Notes: generated from the letters alone by a model not told the origin. A stretch of 64,000 nucleotides of DNA from Burkholderia sp. S171 (GCF_009766085.1 NZ_LMUF01000047.1:199607-263606), one strand, 5' to 3'; positions 34,210 through 43,265 are shown, numbered from the stretch's first letter. Translations and numbers: made by a program.

Positions 34210-34228
34210 CTCTAATTCTTAACATCCA

Positions 34229-35080
34229 CTAAGTGCTGGTGCCGCTTAGTCTTTCGAGCATGGCAATCCCTGCGGCCGGGTTGTGCGTCTTGAAGCCGCT
34301 GATCACATATAAATAGACGTCTCGCGGCGTGCTCGCCGCGGCTGATTCGCCGGACGTTTCAAGTCCTTTTGGCGTGCCGCCGGATGCCCAGTCACGCGCC
34401 CGCTTGGTCCATAGATCCAGCGTGTCGTCGTCATAGCCGTGAGCAAACTGCTCAGTTGTACCCATGATGCGTGCATAGACGAAATTCGCTGTTACGTCGG
34501 CAATCTGCGGATATTTCGAATCCCCCGCCATGACGATGGCAACACCGTGTTTCCGCGCGAGGGCAACGAATGCCGCGTCGCGGAAACTCTCGTGCCGCAC
34601 TTCGAGCGCATGCCGGATGTCACGGCCATCGACTTTATGGGGCAGCAGGTTCAGGAAAGCCTCGAAGTCGTCCGCATCGAATTGTTTGGTCGGGGCGAAT
34701 TGCCAATTGATCGGACCGAGCTTGTTCTTCAATTCGAGCACGCCGCTCGCGAGGAAACGCTCGACGGATTCGCCGGCCTCCGCAAGCACTCGCCTATTCG
34801 TGGAGAACCGCGGTGCCTTTAGCGAGAAGACGAAGTCATCCGGGGTTTCGTCGTGCCATTTTGCGAATGTGGAGGGCTTCTGCGAGCCGTAGAACGTACC
34901 ATTGATCTCGATCGTGGTCAGCTTGCGGCTCGCGTATTCGAGCTCGCGCTTTTGTACGAGTCCTTCCGGATAGAACGTGCCGCGCCATGGCTCGAAGGTC
35001 CAGCCGCCGATACCGATCCTGATCTGCCCAGCTTTGCCTGCCTTAGCCGCCGTCTTAGCCGCCGTCTTCCGGGTTGCCAT
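34229..35080 (-). CDS. DUF72 family protein
   Basis: A 283-residue protein of the DUF72/YecE TIM-barrel family with IRIGIGGWTFEPWRGTFYPEGL at residues 21-42 and later FSLKAPRFSTN, LGPINWQFAPTK and EVRHESF. The first 19 residues are a lysine/alanine-rich tail (KTAAKTAAKAGKAG) that is unusual and may be unstructured or nucleic-acid binding. ATG at 35080 follows GGAGG by ten bases. Function of the family is not established. Confidence 0.9.
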   Translation of the reverse strand: MATRKTAAKTAAKAGKAGQIRIGIGGWTFEPWRGTFYPEGLVQKRELEYASRKLTTIEINGTFYGSQKPSTFAKWHDETPDDFVFSLKAPRFSTNRRVLAEAGESVERFLASGVLELKNKLGPINWQFAPTKQFDADDFEAFLNLLPHKVDGRDIRHALEVRHESFRDAAFVALARKHGVAIVMAGDSKYPQIADVTANFVYARIMGTTEQFAHGYDDDTLDLWTKRARDWASGGTPKGLETSGESAAASTPRDVYLYVISGFKTHNPAAGIAMLERLSGTST

Positions 35081-35163
35081 GAATGAGATCCCTCCCAGTG
35101 CACTCGATGCGCTCAAATGTAGCGAATTGACGCAGGGCGCGTGCCTGGGGGAGGGCTTGAGGA

Positions 35164-36558
35164 TCAGCTATCGGTGGACTGAAGGTTTGCTGTGGTCTCG
35201 TGCTGCGGCGCAGAAAATGGCTTCCTGTTAGCCCGATCGTTAGCCAAAGCTGACTGCCCGGTACGCGTGAACGCCACGAGCGCGAGCGAAACCAGCGCAG
35301 CAAAGACGACATAAAAGGCGGGAACATAGTGGCTGCCGGTGACTTGAGTCAGCGTCGAGACCGTCAGCGGAGCCAGGCCGCCGAACAAAGTCACCGCGAG
35401 GTTATACGACAGCGCCACGCCAGTCGAACGGGCCTTCGCCGGGAAGATTGTCGCCAGCATGCCAGGGTGCGGACCCGCAATGGCAGCCTGGAAGAGGGAC
35501 GCAATAATTTGCGCGATGAGCAGACGCGTCAGCGACGGCGCGGACACAATGAACCAGAACAACGGGAACGTGCACAGCAACCAACTGATCACCAGTGGGT
35601 AGAAAAGCCGGTAGGCGCCGAATTTATCGGCGAGTTTGCCCGAAACCGGAAACAGCAGGAAGTTGATGACGCCGCCAATGAACGTTCCGAGCAAAGCCGA
35701 CTTAAGCGGGAGATGCAACTGGTGTTCAACATACAAGGGCAGATACGCATTCCACAAATAATTGGACGCTGTGCCAATGATCATCACGCCCATCGCACAT
35801 AAGGCCGCGTCGCCTTGTTCGCGCACAAAGTCGCCCAGCCGGAAAGCGCGCTTGGCACCTGCGCGGACCTGCTTGCGCAGCGCTTCGAACTCGGGCGACT
35901 CGGCAATGCTGTGGCGGATGTAAAAACCTAGCGGCCCGATGAGCGACCCGATCAGGAACGGCACGCGCCAGCCCCAACTCACGAGCGAATTCGCCGAGAG
36001 ATTATTGATGAGCAGATAGCTGCATCCGGAAGCCAGCAGTATTGCCAGCGCCTGCGACGACATATTGAAACTGCCGTAGAACATTTTCTTGCCGGGCGGC
36101 GCGCTCTCCACCACGACCACGGATGAAAGGCTGAATTGGCCGCCGATTGCCAGTCCCTGGATCAGCCGCGCCAACAAGACGAGAAGCGGCGCCGCGATGC
36201 CGAGGGTCGCATAACCCGGAGCCAGCCCCAGTATCAGCGTACCGGCGCACATCATCAGCATGACCAGCGAAAGCGCACGAGTACGCCCAACGCGATCCGC
36301 ATAGATGCCCAGGAGGACCCCGCCAAACGGCCGGACAAGGAATCCAAGGGCGAATGTCGCCAGCGCGAGCGACATCGACACAATGGGGCTTCCCACCGCG
36401 AAGAACACCTCTGCGATGACCTTCGAGAAGTAGACGTACGCGGTGAAGTCGAACCACTCGAAGCCACTGCCAATCACCGACGCGAGCAGTGCGCGGCGGA
36501 CTTGTCGTGGATCAGGTGCGGCGGGCGTTAATGCGCCTTCGTGGTCTGCTGGATTCAT
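35164..36558 (-). CDS. MFS transporter, metabolite:H+ symporter (MHS) type
   Basis: A 464-residue inner-membrane symporter. The N terminus has SVIGSGFEWFDFTAYVYFSKVIAEVFF, the loop GIYADRVGRTRAL and RLIQGLAIGGQFSLSSVVVVE, all typical of the ProP/KgtP/CitA metabolite-proton symporters. AGGAGG nine bases upstream supports the ATG at 36558. It lies downstream of the PHB-depolymerase-like hydrolase on the same strand (147 bases) and may carry its product. The C terminus is polar and extended. Confidence 0.92.
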   Translation of the reverse strand: MNPADHEGALTPAAPDPRQVRRALLASVIGSGFEWFDFTAYVYFSKVIAEVFFAVGSPIVSMSLALATFALGFLVRPFGGVLLGIYADRVGRTRALSLVMLMMCAGTLILGLAPGYATLGIAAPLLVLLARLIQGLAIGGQFSLSSVVVVESAPPGKKMFYGSFNMSSQALAILLASGCSYLLINNLSANSLVSWGWRVPFLIGSLIGPLGFYIRHSIAESPEFEALRKQVRAGAKRAFRLGDFVREQGDAALCAMGVMIIGTASNYLWNAYLPLYVEHQLHLPLKSALLGTFIGGVINFLLFPVSGKLADKFGAYRLFYPLVISWLLCTFPLFWFIVSAPSLTRLLIAQIIASLFQAAIAGPHPGMLATIFPAKARSTGVALSYNLAVTLFGGLAPLTVSTLTQVTGSHYVPAFYVVFAALVSLALVAFTRTGQSALANDRANRKPFSAPQHETTANLQSTDS

Positions 36559-36705
36559 ACGTCATCTCCTCCTGCGCGTCGCCGTCAAAGAGCAGCCAAA
36601 TAACGCGCGATATGCACCGCCGGCCCGGGACGCGAAAGCGCCCGGGCGAGAGAGCCTCGCAGATTCGCGAGCTTGATTTTTTGATGTTTGTTTAATGCCG
36701 TCGAA

Positions 36706-37572
36706 CTAGCGGGACCGGCGCTCGCGCAGGACGCCTGCAAGGAAGTCCTGAACCGCACTTACGGCCATCATGCCGTTGTGTGGAACGTTATCCAGTTCAT
36801 CCAATTTGGTTTTCACCCCCGCTGCGTCGAACGTCGCCTTCAGCGTCTTGAGGCGCTCCGGGCGGGTCGTGCCGGCGTCGTTTGCTCCCGGCATGTTATG
36901 ACGGCTACCTTCGCGATGCGTGATCTCCCACGTTTCCAGATCCGCCTTGCCGACCACCATATGCACGGGCACGCGGCGCAACGCGTCGAGGTCGAAAGCC
37001 TTGCCGAACTGCTGCTCGAAACCCCGCAAGCCGACCCACCAGTCGCGGTCGACATCGAGCAGGGTCACCGAGCCCGGCGCACCGATCGACACCGCCCATA
37101 ATTTTTCCGGATGCAGATAGGCAAAACGGTTCGCAAATTGCCCACCGCCTGAGAAGCCGAACAAAGCGAACTGGTCGAAAGACTTGCTATAACGCTCGCC
37201 GATTTCATCGACCATGTCGAGCAGCACGCGGTCATAGCGAATGTCGCCTTCAATCAGATGTTTGAAGCCGTCCCGGTTGCCGTCACCGCGCACGCCGACC
37301 GGAAATAGCGGGCACAAAACGATGCAGTTGTTCCAGCGGCCGAACTCCGCGAACGCATCGCGATAGTGAGCGAATTGACGACCCGTCCCGTGCATGACCA
37401 CGACGAGTTCGACGTTATTGCCCGACTCGCGGATCGTTTCAGGCACGTACAACGTATAAGCGAAACGCGGATCACTGCGCGACGCAAACACAGTTGTCGA
37501 ACCCAGTTCGTAATACGCTTGTCCGATATCGGCGGGTTTGTCCGTGGAAGGGGAGGGGGTTGCCTGAGACAT
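36706..37572 (-). CDS. PHB depolymerase-like alpha/beta hydrolase
   Basis: A 288-residue cytosolic hydrolase. The nucleophile elbow is GFSGGGQFANRF (S141), the oxyanion MHGTGRQFAHYRDAF at 60-74, and the base is probably the His in VPHNGMM near the C terminus. The overall pattern resembles intracellular esterases related to poly(3-hydroxybutyrate) depolymerase or feruloyl esterase (LpqC-like), but no signal peptide is seen. ATG at 37572 is chosen over an upstream ATG at 37608. Divergent from a LysR gene. Confidence 0.8.
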   Translation of the reverse strand: MSQATPSPSTDKPADIGQAYYELGSTTVFASRSDPRFAYTLYVPETIRESGNNVELVVVMHGTGRQFAHYRDAFAEFGRWNNCIVLCPLFPVGVRGDGNRDGFKHLIEGDIRYDRVLLDMVDEIGERYSKSFDQFALFGFSGGGQFANRFAYLHPEKLWAVSIGAPGSVTLLDVDRDWWVGLRGFEQQFGKAFDLDALRRVPVHMVVGKADLETWEITHREGSRHNMPGANDAGTTRPERLKTLKATFDAAGVKTKLDELDNVPHNGMMAVSAVQDFLAGVLRERRSR

Positions 37573-37661
37573 GTCTGCAGCCTTGTAATGGAATGGTTCA
37601 CCGTACAATTGTGCAGTCGGTCATTTAAAAAAACTAACGGATTTATATTTACCCAAACTAA

Positions 37662-37675
37662 ACTAAACCTTTAGT
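37662..37675. promoter_or_regulatory. Palindrome ACTAAACCTTTAGT before a LysR gene
   Basis: A 14-base perfect dyad with ACTAAA arms and a CC centre lies 25 bases before the LysR ATG at 37701 in the region shared with the divergent hydrolase. A plausible autoregulatory LysR site; not tested. Confidence 0.4.
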
Positions 37676-37700
37676 CTCGAAACGTTGGAATGTCATTTCC

Positions 37701-38576
37701 ATGAGCACTATCCGGTTTTTGCGCACCTTCCTGGCCGTCGAAAAATACGGTTCTTTCGCTGCCGCCGCCGGTCGCGTTTCATTGACCCAGGCTGCAGTCG
37801 GGCAGCAGATGCGTGCGCTGGAGGAAGAGTTCCGAAGGCCGCTATTCTCGCGGTCAGGGCGGGTCATTACGCTGACCCCTGCTGCCCGGGCGCTGATTCC
37901 CCAGGCGCGCAAGCTGGTCGCTGCGTATGAGGCAATGCTGGCTGACGCGGACACGGGGCACGAGATTGCCGGCAGCATTACCGTGGGCGCAATTGTCTCG
38001 GCAATGGGTTTTTTGTCGGAGAACCTGGTCAGTCTGAAGGCGCAGTATCCGGCGCTCGATGTCCGGCTCGTTCTCGGTCATTCCGGAGAGCTCGCGGAGC
38101 AGGTCACGGCGTCCGAGATAGACGCCGCGCTGACCGTGCAAATACCTTACGAGATGCCTGTCAATCTGCAATGGACGCCGCTTTATGAAGAGCCGCTTAT
38201 GCTGATTGCAAGCACGCGGGTTGCGACGGCACAGGCAGACGTTGCTTCATTGCTCAAGAGCCAACCGTTCATTCGCTTCGACCGGACGTCGCTAACGGGA
38301 ACCAAAGTCGAGCAGACCTTGCGGCGCATGCGCATAAAACCCAGGGAGATTCTCGAGGTCAATTCAGTGGCCGCCATCATTGACCTGGTTCGGCAAAACG
38401 TGGGGATTTCCATCTTGCCTTTGCTCAAGCATGTTGCATGGACACGCGACCGTTCGCTGATTGCATTGCAACTTCCCTACGGTCCGCTCAAGCGGGTAAT
38501 TGGCATGCTTGAAAATGACCGCCAGCTCGAGATTACGGCAGTCGTGCGGCAGAAACTGCTGCAGGCATTGGCTTAA
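37701..38576 (+). CDS. LysR-family regulator
   Basis: A 291-residue LysR protein. HTH residues 3-60 include GSFAAAAGRVSLTQAAVGQQMRALEEE and the effector domain starts ITVGAIVSAMGFLSENL. It is divergent from the hydrolase/MHS transporter unit with 128 bases between and is the likely regulator of that unit. Confidence 0.92.
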   Translation: MSTIRFLRTFLAVEKYGSFAAAAGRVSLTQAAVGQQMRALEEEFRRPLFSRSGRVITLTPAARALIPQARKLVAAYEAMLADADTGHEIAGSITVGAIVSAMGFLSENLVSLKAQYPALDVRLVLGHSGELAEQVTASEIDAALTVQIPYEMPVNLQWTPLYEEPLMLIASTRVATAQADVASLLKSQPFIRFDRTSLTGTKVEQTLRRMRIKPREILEVNSVAAIIDLVRQNVGISILPLLKHVAWTRDRSLIALQLPYGPLKRVIGMLENDRQLEITAVVRQKLLQALA

Positions 38577-38695
38577 GCCGCTCTCGTTTTCTACTATGCA
38601 TCGCTCCGATCTTACCTATTCTTACCAACACTAAAGATCTGCTCGCTCAAGTCGATAAGCCGGAGAGGCCGACTAAGAGGATGAGGGAGATTGCT

Positions 38696-39106
38696 ATGCA
38701 GATAGGCAACGCCGCGTCGTCGCCAACCTCGGAGCGCACCATATCGACTTCGAGTGCCGCGACTGACCCACGGTCTGTATCGGACGACACCGTCGACCCG
38801 ACGCAAACAACGCAATCGGCACAAACAACACAAACAACGACAACGCAAACGGCCCAACCGGCAGATGCCGCGACACAGGATTCGGCCGTCACGATTTCGC
38901 CCGAAGGCGCTGCGATGGCCAGTCAGGATGCAAGCAGTGACGCGGGTTCAGCGTCGAACGTATCGGCGGTCAAGTTGCTTGCTTACGGGACGCTAGGCCT
39001 CGAACGTCCCGACCAGCCGCAGGAGAATCGCAACGAGTTCTACACGGCTGGGAGATGGATCGCCGCGGGACTCACCATTGGAGGAATCATTTCGCTAATG
39101 GTTTAA
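38696..39106 (+). CDS. Small Thr/Gln-rich protein with C-terminal membrane segment, unknown function
   Basis: A 136-residue protein I do not recognise. GGGAG six bases before supports the ATG at 38696 rather than the ATG at 38681. Residues about 36-60 are a low-complexity Thr/Gln stretch (TTQSAQTTQTTTTQTAQ). The middle has AVTISPEGAAMASQDA, and the end (RWIAAGLTIGGIISLMV) is a single hydrophobic segment. The AVTISPEGA phrase resembles tails of some type III-associated or flagellar-type surface proteins, but that is weak. It could be a tail-anchored membrane protein. Confidence 0.65.
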   Translation: MQIGNAASSPTSERTISTSSAATDPRSVSDDTVDPTQTTQSAQTTQTTTTQTAQPADAATQDSAVTISPEGAAMASQDASSDAGSASNVSAVKLLAYGTLGLERPDQPQENRNEFYTAGRWIAAGLTIGGIISLMV

Positions 39107-39120
39107 CGTTATAAAGGCGT

Positions 39121-40368
39121 CTACAAACCAAAGCCAAGTTGGGACTTGCCTAGCGCGGTGAGGTCGTCGGCAGTGGCTCGTCCGGCGAAGTCGACTTCGA
39201 AATGATCAGCCGGGAAGTCGGGCGGGCTTCTGCCCTCCAGAAAACTTGGCAACTGGCGTTTCAGGTAATCGTCGTTCTTGGCACATGCCGGCGCCGACGA
39301 GATGTACATCACATTGCTATAGCCGTTGCCCCGATGCGCGTCCTCGACTGCGTGAATCACATCGCTGTGCCAGAAAACGGTGTCGCCGGCTTGCATTTGC
39401 GGGATTGACGAAAGCGCGTCGAATAAGGGCGCGTGATATTCCGGCTTGATCGATAACGCTCGCCCGGGCATGGCGCCGCAGAGGTCGTCGTCGGCGACAT
39501 CGTCCTGAAGCGCGCGCAACAGGATATACGCCATTGAGTTTGCGATGGGCACGAGTTGCAGCGTGCCGTCGCCGGGGCCCTGCGGCGTGAGCGCCGTCCA
39601 GCCCTGGAACGTGCGGAACATCGAGCACACGGCAGGCGATGCAATCTCCTGAACATCTGGTCTGAACGCAGCGTCGAACGGATCATATTGACGCCAGTTT
39701 CCATTGAAAACATGCCGGTACACTTTGCGGAAGTTACCTTCAATCCAGCGTTCGACCGAGCCCCCATCGCAATGAGCGGAGAGGCCGAGCGATGCGGATC
39801 CCGGTGGCCTGCGTCGCAGACGGTCGGCATAAGCAGGAACGCGTTCAGGGTCGAAGTGCACGCGCCCTTCGCTCTCACTGCGCCATAGCCGGTTCAGGAA
39901 GATTCGTGCGGTTGTCAAAGCAGGCGACTGGCGCGCAAACACCTGCGGTCTTGACCAATAGATACCGTAGATCTGCGGCTTGCTGGACGCTAGTTGACCG
40001 AAGTATTTATCCTCCGCGCGATTTTGCAGGCGCGTGTCCAGATCATTGCGCTCGACATAGTTCGCAATGTCACGATCCCAGCTTTCCACTAGCGCAGGGT
40101 CGAACACATTGCGAATCACGCATGCGCCTCGCGCCTTGATGAAGTCGACTTGCGCAGCGCTCACGCGCTGTTCGGCAATATCGGAAAACTGAATCTCGGG
40201 GATGACGGACTCGCCGCGATTGCGTTGCTCGGTAATGAGCTTTGCCTCAGCGATGATCGCTTGTTCGACATCGGCAAATACCTGACGATAATTCGGCAGC
40301 TGCTCGCGCAACTCTCGTTTGGCCTGGCGAATCGCTGCGGGTAGATCGTCGATTTTCAGTGCGGTCAC
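39121..40368 (-). CDS. DUF1479 family Fe(II)/2OG-type oxygenase
   Basis: A 415-residue protein of the YbiU/DUF1479 family, which has a double-stranded beta-helix and a non-heme iron site. Candidate ligands are H199 and D201 (SAHCDGG) and a distal His in FWHSDVIHAVED (H339). FNGNWRQYDPFDA and RTFQGWTALTPQGPGDGTLQ are family blocks. I chose GTG at 40368 because GGAGACAGCC lies just upstream; an ATG at 40425 lacks a site. It is divergent from an AraC regulator. The substrate is unknown. Confidence 0.87.
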   Translation of the reverse strand: MTALKIDDLPAAIRQAKRELREQLPNYRQVFADVEQAIIAEAKLITEQRNRGESVIPEIQFSDIAEQRVSAAQVDFIKARGACVIRNVFDPALVESWDRDIANYVERNDLDTRLQNRAEDKYFGQLASSKPQIYGIYWSRPQVFARQSPALTTARIFLNRLWRSESEGRVHFDPERVPAYADRLRRRPPGSASLGLSAHCDGGSVERWIEGNFRKVYRHVFNGNWRQYDPFDAAFRPDVQEIASPAVCSMFRTFQGWTALTPQGPGDGTLQLVPIANSMAYILLRALQDDVADDDLCGAMPGRALSIKPEYHAPLFDALSSIPQMQAGDTVFWHSDVIHAVEDAHRGNGYSNVMYISSAPACAKNDDYLKRQLPSFLEGRSPPDFPADHFEVDFAGRATADDLTALGKSQLGFGL

Positions 40369-40477
40369 GGCTGTCTCCGTATGTCTGTTGATATGACCGG
40401 AGCATATGCTGCGCACGGTCTTCATGGTGATACTATTCAGACAATTGTTTTGCTTTTTAAGTCATGAATTTTTAGCC

Positions 40478-41482
40478 ATGAAGCCTGCATACGAACATGT
40501 CGAGTTCGGCGGTAGCTGTTCCGTCCGGGTCTACCACCGGCGGCTTCCTCGCATTCCGTTCGAGTGGCATCGCCACCCGGAATACGAACTGACACTGACA
40601 ATGAACAGTCACGGGAAGCGCTATATAGGCGATTCAGTGGCCGCCTACGGCGCTGATGACCTCGTGCTGGTCCCGCCGGACCTTCCGCATACTTGGGCAT
40701 CGAATCGTTCTATCGAGCCGTCCTCGCCACAGGTGGCCATCGTGATCTGGTTCGACGGTGAGTGGGCGCGGCGGCTGGCCGATTGTTGTCCGGAATATGA
40801 ACCGCTGCGCAAGCTGCTGCGCAGGGCGGCTTGTGGACTGGCGTTCGAACCCGAGGCGGGAGGAAGGATGCGCGAGCGTATCGGCGAACTGCTGTCGAGC
40901 GCGGCGCGTGAACGCCTTGCCGCCACGCTGGACATCCTGTGCATGCTTGCTGACTCACCGGGCGAACCGCTTGCGTCACCCAGCGCTTTCAACAACCGTG
41001 ACGGCGGACCCTCGGGCCATGAGCCTGAACGGATCAACCGGGTGCTTTCGATGATCGAAGCACGGTTCGCCGAACCTTTGCGATTATCGGAACTTTGTGC
41101 GGCCGCGAGCCTTTCGGAGCGTTCGCTTGCGCGGTACTTCGCTCAACACATGGGCGAAAGTGTGGGCCAGTATATGACGCGCGTGAGGATCGGCCATGCT
41201 TGTCGGATGCTGAGTGATACGTCGTTGCCGGTTTCCGTCATTGCGGCGCGGTCTGGATTTGCGAATGTGTCCAACTTCAACCGGCAGTTCAAGACGGTGA
41301 AGGAAACGACGCCCGCAGCGTATCGACGGGCGTTTGCCGAGGCAGGCGTTCCCAGTGACGACGATGTCGCCCGGCTCACTGAACGCTCTCCCTCGCTGCA
41401 AAGGAAAAGGGAACGGGTTGATTCGGAGGGGGAGAGGCACGCGGATAGTCTGCCCGGTGCACAGAGGGAGCGAATGCCGTAA
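40478..41482 (+). CDS. AraC-family regulator with cupin sensor
   Basis: A 334-residue regulator. The N-terminal cupin (about 5-110) has RIPFEWHRHPEYELTLTMNSHGKRYIG and DLVLVPPDLPHTWAS; the C-terminal double HTH (about 195-295) has SLSERSLARYFAQHMGESVGQYMTRVRIGHACRML and IAARSGFANVSNFNRQFKTVKETTPAAYRR, each read in part. About 40 trailing residues are charged and probably disordered. Divergent from the DUF1479 oxygenase and so probably controls it. The ribosome site before ATG 40478 is weak. One base separates its stop from that of the convergent DUF1801 gene. Confidence 0.92.
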   Translation: MKPAYEHVEFGGSCSVRVYHRRLPRIPFEWHRHPEYELTLTMNSHGKRYIGDSVAAYGADDLVLVPPDLPHTWASNRSIEPSSPQVAIVIWFDGEWARRLADCCPEYEPLRKLLRRAACGLAFEPEAGGRMRERIGELLSSAARERLAATLDILCMLADSPGEPLASPSAFNNRDGGPSGHEPERINRVLSMIEARFAEPLRLSELCAAASLSERSLARYFAQHMGESVGQYMTRVRIGHACRMLSDTSLPVSVIAARSGFANVSNFNRQFKTVKETTPAAYRRAFAEAGVPSDDDVARLTERSPSLQRKRERVDSEGERHADSLPGAQRERMP

Positions 41483-41483
41483 C

Positions 41484-41912
41484 CTACTTATCGCGCTTTG
41501 GTTTCGCCTTGGCCTTTGCCTTTGCAACGGATGTATTAAGGTCGATAGCAGCACTGATCAATGCCTTGAACGCAACTGACTCGACCTCCTCGCCCTCAAG
41601 GATGTCAATCGCGCGCCTCATGTTCCCGTCGAGGCTCGAATTGAAAAGCTTGGCCGGGTCCTTCAACGAAGCCCCCTTGGCGAAGGTTAATTTCACTTTC
41701 CCCTTGTAAGACTCGCCGGTGCAGACGATCCCGTCGTGCGACCACACGGGCGTGCCCATCCACTTCCACTCCTCCACGACGTCAGGGTCTGCGTCCTTGA
41801 TGAGCTCGCGCATCCTGCTCAAAGTCTCTCCGCGCCAGTCGCCAAGCTCGGTGATCTTTCTGTCAATCAATTCAGATGCTGGCTGGCCTTCGGGCAAATC
41901 CGCTTTTTTCAT
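41484..41912 (-). CDS. DUF1801 domain protein
   Basis: A 142-residue protein of the DUF1801/YdhG type: WKWMGTPVWSHDGIVCTGESYKGKVKLTFAKGASLKDP, read in part, is the diagnostic block. A GGAGGAGAAA site precedes the ATG. Third gene after ArsR and SRPBCC on the same strand, with 67 bases between, so likely co-transcribed. The C-terminal AKAKAKAKPKRDK tail is basic. Function unknown, although DUF1801 and AHSA1 proteins often travel together. Confidence 0.9.
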   Translation of the reverse strand: MKKADLPEGQPASELIDRKITELGDWRGETLSRMRELIKDADPDVVEEWKWMGTPVWSHDGIVCTGESYKGKVKLTFAKGASLKDPAKLFNSSLDGNMRRAIDILEGEEVESVAFKALISAAIDLNTSVAKAKAKAKPKRDK

Positions 41913-41979
41913 TTTCTCCTCCTAAAACTTTCAGACTCTTTTTAGATTTCGGGTCACGCCTTTCCCTACGCTCTGCGAT

Positions 41980-42507
41980 TCAAATACCAAATTGCTTCGC
42001 ATACTCGGTGTTCAAACGCGGCCAACCGAACTTCATTGCTTCGCCACCAACGATACGCCCGATAGGATCGCCGCCAACGAGCCGGTCCAGGACATCGAGG
42101 CAGATATGCCAGCCGGCTGCGCCCATCGATATAAAGCCGCGATCGATGTTGTGCCAAAGCGTGAGACGCGTGCCGTTGCCGAGTGGCTCGAGTTGCCATC
42201 GCATATCATTTTCACCCCAGCGATACTCAAGGAGGTTTGGCGCCTCGGCACGCGTCACTTTGGAATCCGAAATGTTCGGCGTTGGCGTTCCGACTGTCGA
42301 AAGTTTGACGGGGCCGACAGACGCGAGGCTCCGGTCGGCGTCGAACGGTGCCCATTCACGCAGACTGGCCGGGTCGGTCAATGCTTTCCACACTTTCTCC
42401 GGCGGATGGCGCAACTCGCGCACGAGAATCAGCGTCCACTTGTCTCCATCCTTGCGGACTTCGGCGCCGGCGGCCGGGCCCGGCAGGTAATCGTCGCGGT
42501 TGCTCAT
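41980..42507 (-). CDS. SRPBCC family protein (AHSA1-like)
   Basis: A 175-residue START-fold protein of the activator of Hsp90 ATPase homologue group. LILVRELRHPPEKVWKALTDPASLREWAPFDADRSL and YRWGENDMRWQLEPLGNGTRLTLWHNI, each read in part, are typical, and it ends with NTEYAKQFGI. Start and ArsR stop overlap as ATGA. These proteins bind small hydrophobic molecules and are often controlled by a linked ArsR. Confidence 0.92.
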   Translation of the reverse strand: MSNRDDYLPGPAAGAEVRKDGDKWTLILVRELRHPPEKVWKALTDPASLREWAPFDADRSLASVGPVKLSTVGTPTPNISDSKVTRAEAPNLLEYRWGENDMRWQLEPLGNGTRLTLWHNIDRGFISMGAAGWHICLDVLDRLVGGDPIGRIVGGEAMKFGWPRLNTEYAKQFGI

Positions 42508-42839
42508 CGTTTCTTTCCCTTTTTGCGAGGTACAGGATCCATCCGATCAAGGTGGCGTTCGAGCGCGTCGACGTGGACCGACCAAAATTGCCGGAACGGC
42601 GCGAGCCAGGCGTCTATCTCCATCAACGGTTCCGGTTTGATCCGGTATAGACGCCGCTGCGCGTCAACGCGTGATTCCACGAATCCGGCTTCTCGAAGCA
42701 CCCGCAGATGCTTTGAAACCGAGGGCTGCGAGAGGTTTAAATTCTCCTCGATATCCCCCACGGACCGCTCGGAAGTTGCTAGCAGACTCAGGATGGCGCG
42801 GCGGCTCGGCTCGGCGATGATTGCGAATGTTGATTCCAT
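42504..42839 (-). CDS. ArsR-family regulator
   Basis: A 111-residue winged-helix repressor with AEPSRRAILSLLATSERSVGDIEENLNLSQPSVSKHLRVLREAGFVESRVDAQRRLYRI, read in part, at residues 9-68. No CxC metal site is present, so it is probably not an arsenic sensor. It leads a three-gene operon with SRPBCC and DUF1801 genes. A perfect inverted repeat five bases upstream of its start is its probable operator. Confidence 0.93.
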   Translation of the reverse strand: MESTFAIIAEPSRRAILSLLATSERSVGDIEENLNLSQPSVSKHLRVLREAGFVESRVDAQRRLYRIKPEPLMEIDAWLAPFRQFWSVHVDALERHLDRMDPVPRKKGKKR

Positions 42840-42844
42840 CCCTT

Positions 42845-42868
42845 ATATATACGCCGTGGAGTATATAT
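42845..42868. promoter_or_regulatory. Perfect ATATATAC/GTATATAT operator of the ArsR operon
   Basis: ATATATAC (42845-42852) and GTATATAT (42861-42868) are perfect eight-base arms around an eight-base spacer, just five bases before the ArsR start. The position over the transcription start and the symmetry fit autorepression. The AT-rich arms may include the -10 element. Confidence 0.6.
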
Positions 42869-43139
42869 GTGTCAAGCTATGCGAATGCGGGCGGCTCTAG
42901 GGCGTGTCGTCCTTCGTGCGCCGGCTGTGAAGGTAGGCCCACCCTATTGGGCGCGGTGGCAAGTCGGCCGCACGCCCGAATTGGAAGTGATCAGCGATCT
43001 CGAGGCACAGTTCCTCGCGTATTGGAAAAACCTGCGATTATTGCTAGATGCGGCCGGCTGTACTTTCGAGGACGTATCACGTCCAACCGAGTGCTTGCTG
43101 GTCGGAATCAAATGTGTGGCGATACAACGAAACGCGTAA
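42867..43139 (+). pseudogene. Remnant of a RidA-family gene
   Basis: A short open stretch contains ELEVISDLEAQFLAYWKNLRLLLDAAGCTFEDVSRPTECLL, read in part. It corresponds to the central helix and following strand of RidA proteins (compare QTRQVLENLRAILEAAGASLDDVVKVTVFL). The N-terminal strand is scrambled, the catalytic NAPTRATVE end is absent, and no ribosome site is seen. A truncated relic, unrelated in detail to the intact RidA at 26258. Confidence 0.55.
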
Positions 43140-43265
43140 GGTGCGACTGCTCGCGAAGCGTCGGAGATCTGCAGCTTGCTGCGTGACCGAATGCGGCGGA
43201 TTACGGGTGTTCGATACCGCCGTCAGATCGTGGAGAATTAACTGCACTCTTGCACAGGAGGTGCC

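Noticed and set aside
38800..38870. Repeated ACAA/ACGCAA units as a CRISPR or tandem repeat array
   Set aside because: They are codons of the Thr/Gln stretch in the gene at 38696, irregular in length and without spacers.
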